From Acinetobacter lwoffii (GTDB lineage: Bacteria > Pseudomonadota > Gammaproteobacteria > Pseudomonadales > Moraxellaceae): DNA of 64,000 nucleotides. Position 1 is the first letter of the stretch. Every line of letters begins with the position of its first letter. The stretch lies in contig NZ_DCLL01000053.1 in assembly GCF_002321025.1 (NCBI RefSeq), positions 97,153-161,152 of the forward strand, given 5' to 3'. A program made the translations under genes and the position numbers. Below the pieces are notes generated by a model. That model was not told the DNA's origin. It was given only the letters and a program-made list of their open reading frames with translations, and ran no database searches. This document shows, one piece after another, positions 35,762-45,094 of this stretch.

Positions 35762-36871
35762 TTATGCCACGCGCTTTTGGACCAGAATCGAACCTACCGA
35801 ATAACCCGCACCAAATGAGCACAACACGCCGTATTCACCATCTTCAACTTCATGTGCACTACGGTGCAAGGCGATGATCACCCCGGCAGAAGAAGTGTTG
35901 GCAAACTCATTCAGAATGATCGGTACCAGACCAGGTTTGGCATTTTCTTTGCCGACGACCAGTTTCAGGATCAGTTCATTCATACTGGCATTGGCCTGGT
36001 GTAACCAGAAGCGTTTAACACCTGTAGGCTCAATCTGATTCTTTTCCAGTTGCGCAGTAATCATTTTCGCAACCAGTGGACAGACTTCTTTAAATACCTT
36101 ACGACCATCCTGACGGAAACGTTTGTCGTCAATGTCAGCATTTTCAGAAGTATTCAAGAAACCAAAGTTATTGCGGATGTTATTCGAGAACTGGGTAAAC
36201 AACTCAGAATCCAGAATTTCAAAACCGGTTTTGCTGTCGGTATTTTCAATAATTGAAGCGGTTGCCACATCACCAAAAATAAAGTGACAGTCACGTGAAC
36301 GGAAATCGGTATGTGCAGAGGTAATTTCCACATTCACCAATAATACACGGCGCGCGCCTGCTTTGATCGCATCATAAGCCTGTTTCAGACCAAATGTTGC
36401 TGCAGAACACGCCACGTTCATGTCATAGGCATAGCCTTTGATACCTAGAGCGGTTTGAATCTCGATCGCTACGGCAGGATAAGCACGTTGCAAATTCGAG
36501 CATGACAAGATCACGATATCAATGTCTTCGGCAGTCACACCGGCATTTTCCATCGCCTGTTTGGCTGCGATTACGCCCCATTCTGCTTGCAGTGAAATTT
36601 CATCATCTGCACGTTCACGTAAATTAGGACGTAAGCGTTTTGGATCAAGAATACCTGATTTTTCTACGACATAACGGCGTTGTACGCCAGATGCTTTTTC
36701 AATAAAGTCTGCGCTAGAACCACGACGCGCTTCAACTTCGCCTGCAGCGATTTTGTCAGCATTTTCGTGATTAAACAGTTCCACATAAGCATTTAAACTT
36801 TCAACTAATTCTTCATTGGTGATGACATGTTCCGGATGGAATAAGCCAGTACCCGTAATACGGATGCCCAT
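35762..36871 (-). CDS. FabH-like beta-ketoacyl-ACP synthase III family protein
   Basis: 369-residue thiolase-fold condensing enzyme. The Cys-His-Asn triad is visible: C155 in NVACSAATFG, H291 in WLHQANASMN and N325 in FANTSSAG. An ~30-residue insertion (AYVELFNHENADKIAAGEVEARRG-like) after the N-terminus separates it from housekeeping FabH and suggests a special acyl substrate or a beta-ketoacyl/olefin-type condensation. It is cotranscribed with an acyltransferase. The exact product cannot be told from sequence. Confidence 0.85.
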   Translation of the reverse strand: MGIRITGTGLFHPEHVITNEELVESLNAYVELFNHENADKIAAGEVEARRGSSADFIEKASGVQRRYVVEKSGILDPKRLRPNLRERADDEISLQAEWGVIAAKQAMENAGVTAEDIDIVILSCSNLQRAYPAVAIEIQTALGIKGYAYDMNVACSAATFGLKQAYDAIKAGARRVLLVNVEITSAHTDFRSRDCHFIFGDVATASIIENTDSKTGFEILDSELFTQFSNNIRNNFGFLNTSENADIDDKRFRQDGRKVFKEVCPLVAKMITAQLEKNQIEPTGVKRFWLHQANASMNELILKLVVGKENAKPGLVPIILNEFANTSSAGVIIALHRSAHEVEDGEYGVLCSFGAGYSVGSILVQKRVA

Positions 36872-36901
36872 GTAAAATTCCTTATCTGAATTACCTATAT
36901 C

Positions 36902-39900
36902 TTAACTGATTCCAAGACGATCCCATACTTTTTGCAAGCGAGTTGGAGACACAGGTGCTTTTGTTTTCATCGGTTGTGAAAACAATGAGATTCTTAACTC
37001 CTCGACCATGAAATACAATTCTTTCAGGCGAGGGTCATCTTTAAACTTGAATAATTTTTCCATCCATTGATCAATTTGGTCAATGGCGGAATTGTCCCTT
37101 TGTAGATTATTGGGCAAGCGCTCCAAACGCAAGATCAAGGCTTTCAAATAACGTGGAAATTCGATCCATACATCGGAAGGTTTACGATACACAAAGTCAG
37201 AAAGGCTCATTAAATCAAGTTGATCTTCAATATCATTGATATTTTTTTCAAACACAGAATGATCTAAAACCAATAATTTCCGGCGGATTTCCTGCCACTG
37301 GATATAAATATCCGTGATCTCTTTCAGGGCAACTTGGCCATAAGTCAAGAAAGATTTTTTTACATCTTCAACCAGTTTTTGGAACTCTTGCGCATTGACA
37401 GGTAATTCATTAATAGACATGTGCAGTGTGGCATAAACTAACATTTGTTCCAGTTGTGCCTTATCACCGAGTGGTGAATAAGCCAGCGCCAGAGGTTTGG
37501 AAATCTGTTTTTTCAACTGGCGGGTCAAGTCTCCGAGTTGCATATGCACCAGTCGGATCACTCCTTCACGATGTTTTTTGATCGCTTCAGCCTGATCATT
37601 AAAAGTCTGAATCACCACACCCGATTCATCTTTCTGCTCCAGGGCAGAAAAAGCTTTAGTCGGAACCAGCGCCTGGTACTGCTTGACCACGACACCGGTG
37701 ACTTTTTGTGAGGCTTCAAATACAAAGCTTTCTGGGAAGGTTTTAAATTCACCTTTAAGCTGTTTGACCGGACTATGCGTTTCAGTCCGGCAGCGCGCTT
37801 TCAGCTCAGCAAGATCACGCCCTTGTTCAATGACACGGCCTTTTTCATCAGTAACTTTAATAAAAGGCAACAGATACTGATCGACCCGGTCAAAGCTGAA
37901 ATCTTTCTCCGTGATTTGATCGCCTCGCAACTGGAATGCCAAGAAACTAAAAATATGTTTCTGTAAATCCTGCGCATCTACTTTTGCTATGAGTTTTTGT
38001 GCAGTATCCGGAATCGGCACCAGATTACGGCGCTTATCCTTCGGCAAAGCTTTTAGCAATGCTTCAATCAGATCCAGACGCCAACCCGGAATCCCCCATG
38101 ACCAGATACCTTCATCGACCTGTGCCAAAGCTTGCAGTGGAATTTTAACCGTCGCACCATCTTCATCATGACTCGGGTCAAAGTGATAAGTCGCCGCCAG
38201 ACGCAGACTACCATTCTGCAAATAGTCCGGGAATTGCTGTGTTGTCGGACGGTCATTCAGCCACAGCGCATCATCATCGACAAATAAATAACGCGGATTC
38301 TGGGGCTCTACTGTGGCACGCCAGTCTTCAAAACTACGCCGGCTGGCCACTTCAGGCGGCACTTTCGAGGCATAAAATTGGTAAATGGTTTCTTCATCAA
38401 CAACCAGATCACGACGGCGCAGCTTGTCTTCTACTCGCTCGACTTCTTCCAGTTTAAGCAAGTTATGCTTTAAAAATGGTGGAGTAATCCCTAGATGACC
38501 GGTAGTTAAAGCATCCCGCAAGAAAATTTCATGCGCGGCCGCCTGATCTACTTTTTCATAATTGATTGGGCGTTTCGGCTCAATAATCAGACCAAATAAT
38601 GAAATTTGATCATAGGCATTCACTACACCAGCTTTTTTCGACCAGTGCGGTTCAAAATAATGATGCTTGAGCAGGTCACGCGCGGCCAGCAGAATCCATT
38701 CCGGCTCAATCTTGGCCAGGGTACGTAAATATACCTGAGAGGTTTCCACCATCTCAAAAGCCATCACCCACGGCGTATTGGTCTTGTGCAAGGTAGAAGC
38801 CGGGAAAATCCGTGCTTTTTGCTGACGCACCGCCATAAAAACATTACGCTCATCGGTCTTGTTGGCGATAAACGATAAGAGACCGGTCAACAAGGCACGG
38901 TGCAGATTTTCATAACTGGCTTTCTTTTCATTAAATGACAGTTTTAAACCCTTAGCCAACTCCACCAGCTGCTCATGAGTTTTCTTCCATTCACGCAGAC
39001 GCAGCCAGCTCAGGAAGTGATTACGCGCAAAAGTACGGCGCTTATTTTCACTCATGCTTTCGCGGTTATTGTGCAGCGTCTCCCAGAGCTTGATATAGAA
39101 CAGGAAATCAGAATCAGCTTCACGGAATAGTGCATGTTTCTGATCTGCCTGCATCTGCTTGTCCGCAGGGCGTTCACGCGGATCCTGAACTGCAAGCGCT
39201 GCCACAATGACCAGAACTTCGTTCAGCACGCCAAAATGTGCACCACCAAGAATCATGCGGGCCAGACGTGGATCAATCGGCATTTTCGCCATTTGCTGAC
39301 CGATCTTGGTTAAGCCACGGCTTTGAAGTCTCCCTTTCTCGAAGGGTGAGACGTTATGCGACGCAAGAGAGGGATTTGCTTGATCATCTTCAGTTTTAGG
39401 AGAATTTTTCTCAGCCATTGCACCCAGTTCAATCAGGAGCTTACGTCCATCATTCACCAGACGGTGATCTGGTGGCTCAATGAAGTCGAAGTCTTCGAGT
39501 GAACCCAACCCCAGACTTTGCATTTGCAGAATTACCGATGCCAGGTTGGTTCGCTTGATTTCCGGTTCAGTAAACTCAGGACGGCTCAGGAAGTCTTCCT
39601 CAGAATACAAACGAATACAGACACCCGGTGCAATACGGCCACAGCGGCCTTTACGCTGATTAGCTGCTGCCTGAGAAACGGCTTCAATTGGTAAACGTTG
39701 CACCCGTGAACGATAGTTATAACGTGAAATACGGGCAAAACCGCTATCAATTACATAACGGATATTCGGAACGGTTAAAGCCGTTTCTGCCACGTTGGTG
39801 GCAATAATAATGCGTCGCCCACCACCAGAAGGATTAAAGATTTTCTGCTGTTCAGCCAGCGCCAGACGCGCATATAAAGTTAATACTTCCGTATGGCGTG

Positions 39901-40855
39901 GCCCATGTTTGATCAGGGTTTCCTGTAGCTCGCGAATTTCCTGTTCAGTACTGGCAAAAATAAGGATGTCGGCATGTTCAGGATGGCCTTTTTCCTGTGC
40001 ATCCTGAAAGCATTCTTCGACTGCTTTGACCACAGCGCGAGGCAGATTTTCTTCAAAGTCATCAAACTCGTCATCATCACTACCGCCAATGCTCATTTCC
40101 GAGATCGGGCGATAACGTAGCTCGACTGGGAAACTGCGGCCTTCTACTTCAAAAATTGGTGCACCATTGAAGTAACTGCTAAAACGGTTTACATCCAGGG
40201 TTGCAGAAGTAATGATGACTTTCAGATCGGGACGACGCGGCAACAGTTGCTTCAGATAACCCATAATGAAGTCGATATTCAGTGAACGTTCATGCGCTTC
40301 ATCAATAATAATCGTGTCATATTTGGTCAGGTAGCGGTCATGCGTCAGTTCGGCCAGTAAAATACCGTCAGTCATCAAACGCACAATTGAGTCTTGTGAA
40401 CCCTGTTCCGTAAAACGTACTTTAAAGGAAATTGATTCACCGAGTTTTTCGCCAACTTCTTCGGCAATACGCTGTGATACGCTACGGGCTGCCAGTCGAC
40501 GCGGCTGGGTATGTCCGATCATTCCGGTCAGGCCACATCCAGCCAGCATAGCAATTTGCGGTAACTGGGTGGTTTTACCAGAACCGGTTTCGCCAGCCAC
40601 AATAATCACCTGATGCTTTTGAATCGCGGCAATCAGCTTATCAGTGTACTGAGTAACCGGTAGATCCTGATTCAGCTTGATGTTCGGAAGACGTTCAAGC
40701 CGTTGCCGTACTTTCAGATTGGATTTTTCAAATAATTCCTGATACTGCTTGGCATCTGCGTCTTTCCCCTTTTTCAGTCGATTTAAACGGTGACGGTCAC
40801 GCGCCATTATCCATTGATCTACATTTAAATGACTCTGCACAGAGAAAACACCCAC
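36902..40855 (-). CDS. hrpA: ATP-dependent RNA helicase HrpA
   Basis: DEAH-box RNA helicase of 1317 residues, the usual HrpA size, implicated in mRNA processing and rescue of collided ribosomes. Motifs: GETGSGKTTQLPQ (about 88-100), IIIDEAHERS (about 182-191), ITSATLDVNRFS, NVAETALTVPNIRYVIDSG and AANQRKGRCGR, then the HA2/OB domains and the long HrpA-specific C-terminal region. The longest frame starts at GTG (40853-40855); ATG at 40805-40807 (MARDRHRLNRL) is an equally good start and aligns better with relatives. An in-frame ~25-30-residue insertion (39325-39400) lies in the HA2 region. Confidence 0.94.
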   Translation of the reverse strand: MGVFSVQSHLNVDQWIMARDRHRLNRLKKGKDADAKQYQELFEKSNLKVRQRLERLPNIKLNQDLPVTQYTDKLIAAIQKHQVIIVAGETGSGKTTQLPQIAMLAGCGLTGMIGHTQPRRLAARSVSQRIAEEVGEKLGESISFKVRFTEQGSQDSIVRLMTDGILLAELTHDRYLTKYDTIIIDEAHERSLNIDFIMGYLKQLLPRRPDLKVIITSATLDVNRFSSYFNGAPIFEVEGRSFPVELRYRPISEMSIGGSDDDEFDDFEENLPRAVVKAVEECFQDAQEKGHPEHADILIFASTEQEIRELQETLIKHGPRHTEVLTLYARLALAEQQKIFNPSGGGRRIIIATNVAETALTVPNIRYVIDSGFARISRYNYRSRVQRLPIEAVSQAAANQRKGRCGRIAPGVCIRLYSEEDFLSRPEFTEPEIKRTNLASVILQMQSLGLGSLEDFDFIEPPDHRLVNDGRKLLIELGAMAEKNSPKTEDDQANPSLASHNVSPFEKGRLQSRGLTKIGQQMAKMPIDPRLARMILGGAHFGVLNEVLVIVAALAVQDPRERPADKQMQADQKHALFREADSDFLFYIKLWETLHNNRESMSENKRRTFARNHFLSWLRLREWKKTHEQLVELAKGLKLSFNEKKASYENLHRALLTGLLSFIANKTDERNVFMAVRQQKARIFPASTLHKTNTPWVMAFEMVETSQVYLRTLAKIEPEWILLAARDLLKHHYFEPHWSKKAGVVNAYDQISLFGLIIEPKRPINYEKVDQAAAHEIFLRDALTTGHLGITPPFLKHNLLKLEEVERVEDKLRRRDLVVDEETIYQFYASKVPPEVASRRSFEDWRATVEPQNPRYLFVDDDALWLNDRPTTQQFPDYLQNGSLRLAATYHFDPSHDEDGATVKIPLQALAQVDEGIWSWGIPGWRLDLIEALLKALPKDKRRNLVPIPDTAQKLIAKVDAQDLQKHIFSFLAFQLRGDQITEKDFSFDRVDQYLLPFIKVTDEKGRVIEQGRDLAELKARCRTETHSPVKQLKGEFKTFPESFVFEASQKVTGVVVKQYQALVPTKAFSALEQKDESGVVIQTFNDQAEAIKKHREGVIRLVHMQLGDLTRQLKKQISKPLALAYSPLGDKAQLEQMLVYATLHMSINELPVNAQEFQKLVEDVKKSFLTYGQVALKEITDIYIQWQEIRRKLLVLDHSVFEKNINDIEDQLDLMSLSDFVYRKPSDVWIEFPRYLKALILRLERLPNNLQRDNSAIDQIDQWMEKLFKFKDDPRLKELYFMVEELRISLFSQPMKTKAPVSPTRLQKVWDRLGIS
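39325..39377. repeat. In-frame palindromic repeat element inside hrpA
   Basis: Plus strand GTCTCCCTT, a 5-6 base loop, then AAGGGTGAGAC forms a hairpin (39329-39351) followed by GCAAGAGAGGGATTT. The segment encodes NPSLASHNVSPFEKGRLQSR within HrpA, between LLIELGAMAEK and LTKIGQQMAKM, where E. coli HrpA has only a short linker. The AAATCCCTCTC/CCTTTCTCGAAGGG composition resembles short intergenic repeats scattered in Acinetobacter-like genomes. That resemblance is from memory and needs a genome count. Confidence 0.55.
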
Positions 40856-41329
40856 ATCAAAAAACAGGAAAGGTTTATTTTACTTGGTTCATTAGATTTC
40901 AGATAGTCGTAGTTCTGTTAAGTGCCGGACAAATTGGCTTTGGCTGCCTGATTTCCCTCAATTCAGCGCCATAAACCTATCAAAATATCTATATGACACG
41001 CTTGAATTTTCCTGAGTAGATTTAATCATCAGTTTAATTTTGAAATTGATATTTAAATTATTTTGCGGAAAACATGCTTTTTTCCTGATTCACCCTTGAA
41101 TTTTTTGGTTTCAACATCATGTTTGCTAGCACGAGGAAAAAGAGATAATTTTGTCATCAGGCCATCATCTTGATGCTGCTCAATGAACAAAGCGATTTTG
41201 CCGAAGTGGCGCGTTTTTACTTAATTCGGTTTTTCCGATGTTTGTAATGTAAAAATACCATTTTAGCATCAACCAAAATTTCGATACTCTTATTCAAAAT
41301 CAAAGACTACCTCAATCATGGAGACAATG
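40856..41329. other. Intergenic region between hrpA and ahpC
   Basis: About 470 bp, AT-rich, between the divergent starts of hrpA and ahpC. It must hold the promoters of both. I see no convincing gene, no clear OxyR-type site and no strong terminator. A 34-codon minus-strand frame (41053-41157) has no ribosome-binding site and is not called. Confidence 0.5.
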
Positions 41330-41893
41330 ATGAGCTTAATTAATACTGAAGTTAAACCATTTAAAGCAACTGCATTCCAAAACGGCAAATTCATTGAAGT
41401 TACTGAAGCTGACCTGAAAGGCAAATGGTCTGTTGTATTCTTCTACCCAGCTGACTTCACTTTCGTTTGCCCGACTGAACTTGGTGACCTTGCTGACAAC
41501 TACGCTGAATTCCAAAAACTAGGCGTTGAAATCTACTCAGTTTCTACTGACACGCATTTCACTCACAAAGCTTGGCACGATTCTTCAGAAGAAATTAAAA
41601 AAATCCAGTATGTAATGGTTGGTGATGCAAACTGGACTCTTGCTAAAAACTTTGACGTATTGATCGAAGCTGACGGCCTTGCTGATCGTGGTACTTTCGT
41701 GATCGATCCAGAAGGTAAAATCCAAATCGTTGAAATCAACGCTGGTGGTATCGGCCGTGACGCTCAAGAACTTCTTCGTAAAGTTAAAGCAGCTCAGTAT
41801 GTACACGCTCACCCAGGCGAAGTTTGCCCAGCTAAATGGAAAGAAGGCGATGCAACTCTTGCTCCTTCAATCGACCTAGTGGGTAAAATCTAA
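41330..41893 (+). CDS. ahpC: Alkyl hydroperoxide reductase subunit C (2-Cys peroxiredoxin)
   Basis: Reduces H2O2 and organic peroxides with electrons from AhpF. The 187-residue protein has the peroxidatic Cys47 in FTFVCPTELGDL and the resolving Cys near residue 166 in HPGEVCPAKW, plus STDTHFTHKAWH. The ATG at 41330 (MSLINTEV) is favoured over earlier in-frame ATGs since GGAG sits 6 bp upstream. Its codons look highly optimised (few alternatives per residue), suggesting strong expression. A strong terminator follows; ahpF is 1.6 kb downstream as a separate unit. Confidence 0.97.
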   Translation: MSLINTEVKPFKATAFQNGKFIEVTEADLKGKWSVVFFYPADFTFVCPTELGDLADNYAEFQKLGVEIYSVSTDTHFTHKAWHDSSEEIKKIQYVMVGDANWTLAKNFDVLIEADGLADRGTFVIDPEGKIQIVEINAGGIGRDAQELLRKVKAAQYVHAHPGEVCPAKWKEGDATLAPSIDLVGKI

Positions 41894-41917
41894 TTTTAAT
41901 TAGATTGAACTGATTCA

Positions 41918-41947
41918 AAAAAACCACGCTTTTTAGCGTGGTTTTTT
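41918..41947 (+). terminator. Rho-independent terminator after ahpC
   Basis: Inverted repeat AAAAAACCACGCT / AGCGTGGTTTTTT around a TTTT loop, 24 bp after the ahpC stop, followed by a T run. Confidence 0.93.
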
Positions 41948-42185
41948 ATGGTTTGAATTTTTATGTCAGTGCAATACTGGATTTTATTTTTTTAAATTAT
42001 TTTGTTAGGACTTTAAATATTGCAGTCCTATTTCTTTCTTGATCCATCATATAAAAATTCAGGCATATCTTTTGCTTCGCTTTCTCATAATCCTTACCGA
42101 TTCTTACAATTGAGCTATACATCTGCAGAGCCATATGGCATAAGTTCAAATGATAAGATAAGAAATATTCAGTGGAGGAACGCAT

Positions 42186-42392
42186 ATGCAAAAACTGCTT
42201 ACCGTGATTTCTTGGAAATACAATCCCTCAAGCCGCCACCTGAAAATTGTATACAGTAATGGTCATGCCGAGCTGTATCATCCCGTACCTGAATTTATTT
42301 ATGACAACCTGTTAAGACGCCAAGACAAAGCCGCATTCGTAGAAAAGTATCTCGAATATAATTTACATTTTAATAAAATTTGCATGGATTAG
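42186..42392 (+). CDS. KTSC domain protein
   Basis: 68-residue protein matching the KTSC domain: a first strand WKYNPSSRHLKIVYSNG, then ELYHPVPEFIYDNLLR and a helix ending KAAFVEKYLEYNL. The domain occurs alone in many bacteria and at the C-terminus of some lysyl-tRNA synthetases; its role is unknown. GTGGAGG about 6-12 bp before the ATG (42172-42178) is a good ribosome site. The upstream ~290 bp after ahpC contain only the ahpC terminator and spacer. Confidence 0.8.
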   Translation: MQKLLTVISWKYNPSSRHLKIVYSNGHAELYHPVPEFIYDNLLRRQDKAAFVEKYLEYNLHFNKICMD

Positions 42393-42403
42393 AGCCAATC
42401 GAA

Positions 42404-42994
42404 TTAACGCAATCCCACCATCAGCAAACCTGCGCCTATGGGTACAATACTCATGATAAAACGTGGGTCTTGCTGAATTAAGGCAATAAACTCTTCGACT
42501 TCTGCTGCATGTGAAATGACATTATCAACTACCAGTAACCCGCCCTTTGCTTTAAGTAATCGACTCAAATGTGGCCAGTAACTGACATAAGCATCTCGTT
42601 CAGCATCTAACAGGATAAAATCAAATATTTCCTGTTCTGCCTCCAGATAAACCTGAGCATCAATTACTTTAAAATTGATTAAATCTGCAAGATCTATTTC
42701 TGTCGCATATTGCTTTGCCTGAATAACCCGTTCTGCATCAACTTCAAGTGTTGTAATCATGGCTTGAGTCTGCCGAGCCGCTTCTGCCAGCCATAAAGTG
42801 GAATAACCAGTAGAAGTCCCAATTTCCAGAATACTTTTCGATTGTTGCGCACGAATCAGCATAGATAAAAATCGACCGGATTCTGGTTCTATATTGCGAT
42901 ATCGGTGCAGGCGATCTGCCTGCTTAAGATCATGCCTATGAAACTTTTCATATAATTCCTGCATGAATCTTTCAAATTCATCTGAGTTTTGCAT
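42404..42994 (-). CDS. O-methyltransferase (class I SAM-dependent)
   Basis: 196 residues. The SAM-binding motif I ILEIGTSTGYSTLWLAEA (about 57-74), motif II TTLEVDAERV and the metal-binding/acid block DFILLDAERDAYVSYW-like identify a COMT/YrrM-type methyltransferase; members methylate catechols, CoA esters or hydroxylated tRNA uridine. ATG at 42992-42994 follows AGGGAAG; a GTG one codon earlier is possible. The substrate is unknown. It converges with the KTSC gene, leaving 11 bp. Confidence 0.88.
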   Translation of the reverse strand: MQNSDEFERFMQELYEKFHRHDLKQADRLHRYRNIEPESGRFLSMLIRAQQSKSILEIGTSTGYSTLWLAEAARQTQAMITTLEVDAERVIQAKQYATEIDLADLINFKVIDAQVYLEAEQEIFDFILLDAERDAYVSYWPHLSRLLKAKGGLLVVDNVISHAAEVEEFIALIQQDPRFIMSIVPIGAGLLMVGLR

Positions 42995-43018
42995 CACTCT
43001 TCCCTGATTCTGTTTGGC

Positions 43019-43240
43019 TTAAATTGCCTGAATCAATTTAAAACGCTCCACTTCACGATCATCGTTAGTGGTAATGGTTTCAGTGAACATCGTTAAAGGA
43101 CGTACCCAAATTGAATAATCCCCGTAGAGACATTGATAAACCACCAGCTTTTCTTCAGTTTCACTGTGCGTGGCAACATGAAACACCTGATAAAGCTGTC
43201 CCTTATAATGTTGATAAATACCGCGTTGTAATTCCATCAT
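43019..43240 (-). CDS. DUF1653 domain protein
   Basis: 73-residue protein matching DUF1653: GIYQHYKGQLYQVFHVATHSETEE followed by VVYQCLYGDYSIWVRPLTMFTETI. The fold is a small beta-rich domain of unknown function, common as a single-gene protein. Two consecutive ATGs (43235-43240) could start it. It lies 24 bp upstream of the O-methyltransferase gene on the same strand, so the two may be cotranscribed. Confidence 0.85.
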   Translation of the reverse strand: MMELQRGIYQHYKGQLYQVFHVATHSETEEKLVVYQCLYGDYSIWVRPLTMFTETITTNDDREVERFKLIQAI

Positions 43241-43301
43241 TCAAGTCTCAAATATCTTGTTTTAATCTTAGCTGAAAATCCTTATTCTTGCTCTAAACTA
43301 C

Positions 43302-43331
43302 TTGAAAATTAATCTTTCACCCCCATATAGA
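43302..43331 (+). promoter_or_regulatory. Candidate sigma-70 promoter for ahpF
   Basis: TTGAAA at 43302-43307 and TATAGA at 43326-43331 separated by 18 bp, about 140 bp before the ahpF start. Matches to consensus are 5 of 6 and 5 of 6. No OxyR site is claimed. Confidence 0.4.
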
Positions 43332-43470
43332 ACTTTGAAATTAATGATGAATTTTTCAATAAATCTGTAAATCCGATCAACAATATAAAAACAAACTGTT
43401 TTACCTATTTATTCAATTCATTTAATATCCTGTTATCAAATAAACATTTACTCCTTTGGAGACGTTAGCA

Positions 43471-45036
43471 ATGTTAGACCAAAATACTTCAGCTCAACTT
43501 AAAACCCTATTAGAACGCCTGGAAGGCCCGATTGAACTGGTCGCGACTTTGGATGGCTCTGACAAATCAGCCAAAATCCAGGAACTGGTGTCCGAAGTAG
43601 CTGCACTGTCTGACCTGGTGACTGCACGCTTTGACGGGACCAATGCACGTGCGCCAAGTTTCGGGATTGCAAAAGCTGGTGAGGAACCACGTGTATTCTT
43701 TGCAGGCTTGCCAATGGGTCATGAGTTTACTTCACTGATCCTGGCATTGCTGCAAACTTCAGGTTATGCACCGAAAGTTTCAGATGAAGTACTGGCGAAT
43801 ATCAAGAGTCTGGGGGTTCAATCTAACTTTGACGTGTTCGTATCGTTAAGCTGCCATAACTGTCCGGATGTGGTTCAGGCACTCAACCTGATCGCCATCT
43901 ATAACCCGGGCACTACAGCGACCATGATTGATGGTGCTTTCTTCCAGGAAGAAGTGGAAGAACGCAAGATCATGGCAGTACCAATGGTGTTCCAGGACAA
44001 CCAGCATATCGGTCAAGGTCGTATGACACTGGAAGAAATCATTGCCAAGTTGGATAGCAATGCAGCCGCGAAAGATGCGGAAAAGCTGAATGCCAAAGAT
44101 GCCTTTGATGTCCTGGTGATCGGTGGTGGACCTGCGGGGAATACCTCTGCCATCTATGCAGCACGTAAAGGCATCAAAACCGGGATCGTGGCGGAGCGCA
44201 TGGGCGGTCAGGTCATGGATACCATGGACATTGAAAACTTTACGTCTGTGCAGAAGACCCAAGGTCCTAAATTTGCAGCCGAGATGGAAGCCCACGTGCG
44301 TGAATATGGTGTCGACATCATGAACCTGCAACGGGTATCCAATATCAAAGGTGCTGATGAAACGGCCAATGGTCTGGTGGAAGTGACGTTAGAGAATGGT
44401 GCCAAACTGGAATCGAAAACCGTGATTCTGTCGACCGGTGCACGCTGGAGAGAGATGAATGTTCCAGGTGAGCAGGAATACAAAACCCGTGGTGTAGCCT
44501 ACTGCCCGCACTGTGATGGTCCACTGTTCAAAGGCAAGCGTGTAGCCGTGATTGGTGGTGGTAACTCGGGTGTAGAAGCAGCGATTGACCTTGCAGGGAT
44601 TGTTGAGCATGTCACGCTGGTGGAATTTGATACCAAATTGCGTGCGGATCAGGTGTTGCAAGACAAACTCAACAGCTTGCCAAACACTACCGTGATCAAG
44701 AATGCTTTATCTACAGAAGTGGTTGGTGATGGTTCACAAGTGACCGGCCTGAAATATAAAGACCGTGCCACAGATGAAGAGCATGTGGTTGAGCTGGCAG
44801 GGATCTTTGTACAAATTGGTTTGTTGCCAAACACTGACTTCCTGAAAGAAACCCAAGTTGAATTAACCAACCGTGGCGAGATTGTGATTAACGACCGAAA
44901 CGAAACCAATGTGAAAGGTGTATTTGCGGCAGGTGACTGTACCACAGTGCCGTACAAGCAGATCATCATCGCGACCGGTGAAGGTGCCAAGGCGTCATTG
45001 TCTGCATTTGATTACATTATCCGTTCAGGGCAGTAA
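43471..45036 (+). CDS. ahpF: Alkyl hydroperoxide reductase subunit F
   Basis: FAD/NADH flavoprotein that reduces AhpC. The 521-residue protein has an N-terminal double-thioredoxin-fold domain with the redox pair SCHNCPD, an FAD motif VIGGGPAGNTSAIYAARKG, the thioredoxin-reductase-type CPHCDGPLF dithiol, a second dinucleotide motif VIGGGNSGVEAA, and the C-terminal GVFAAGDCTTVPYKQI. The ATG at 43471 is chosen since TTTGGAG ends 9 bp upstream; a TTG five codons earlier overlaps that site. Confidence 0.97.
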   Translation: MLDQNTSAQLKTLLERLEGPIELVATLDGSDKSAKIQELVSEVAALSDLVTARFDGTNARAPSFGIAKAGEEPRVFFAGLPMGHEFTSLILALLQTSGYAPKVSDEVLANIKSLGVQSNFDVFVSLSCHNCPDVVQALNLIAIYNPGTTATMIDGAFFQEEVEERKIMAVPMVFQDNQHIGQGRMTLEEIIAKLDSNAAAKDAEKLNAKDAFDVLVIGGGPAGNTSAIYAARKGIKTGIVAERMGGQVMDTMDIENFTSVQKTQGPKFAAEMEAHVREYGVDIMNLQRVSNIKGADETANGLVEVTLENGAKLESKTVILSTGARWREMNVPGEQEYKTRGVAYCPHCDGPLFKGKRVAVIGGGNSGVEAAIDLAGIVEHVTLVEFDTKLRADQVLQDKLNSLPNTTVIKNALSTEVVGDGSQVTGLKYKDRATDEEHVVELAGIFVQIGLLPNTDFLKETQVELTNRGEIVINDRNETNVKGVFAAGDCTTVPYKQIIIATGEGAKASLSAFDYIIRSGQ

Positions 45037-45046
45037 TCTCAGCGAT

Positions 45047-45077
45047 AAAAAAGCCAGTCATCATGACTGGCTTTTTT
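45047..45077 (+). terminator. Rho-independent terminator after ahpF (probably bidirectional)
   Basis: Perfect inverted repeat AAAGCCAGTCA / TGACTGGCTTT around a TCA loop, flanked by A and T runs. It lies between the converging ahpF and the beta-lactamase-like gene, so it may serve both. Confidence 0.9.
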
Positions 45078-45094
45078 TGTTTTAAGTACAGTTT

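Noticed and set aside
41053..41157. 34-codon minus-strand frame between hrpA and ahpC
   Set aside because: No ribosome-binding site, Lys-rich low-complexity sequence and no terminator, unlike the accepted 37-residue gene.
42020..42259. 79-codon plus-strand frame upstream of and overlapping the KTSC gene
   Set aside because: It overlaps a better-supported KTSC gene in another frame and has no recognisable pattern.
43846..44331. 161-codon frame antisense to ahpF
   Set aside because: His-rich shadow of the conserved ahpF coding sequence; no start signal.
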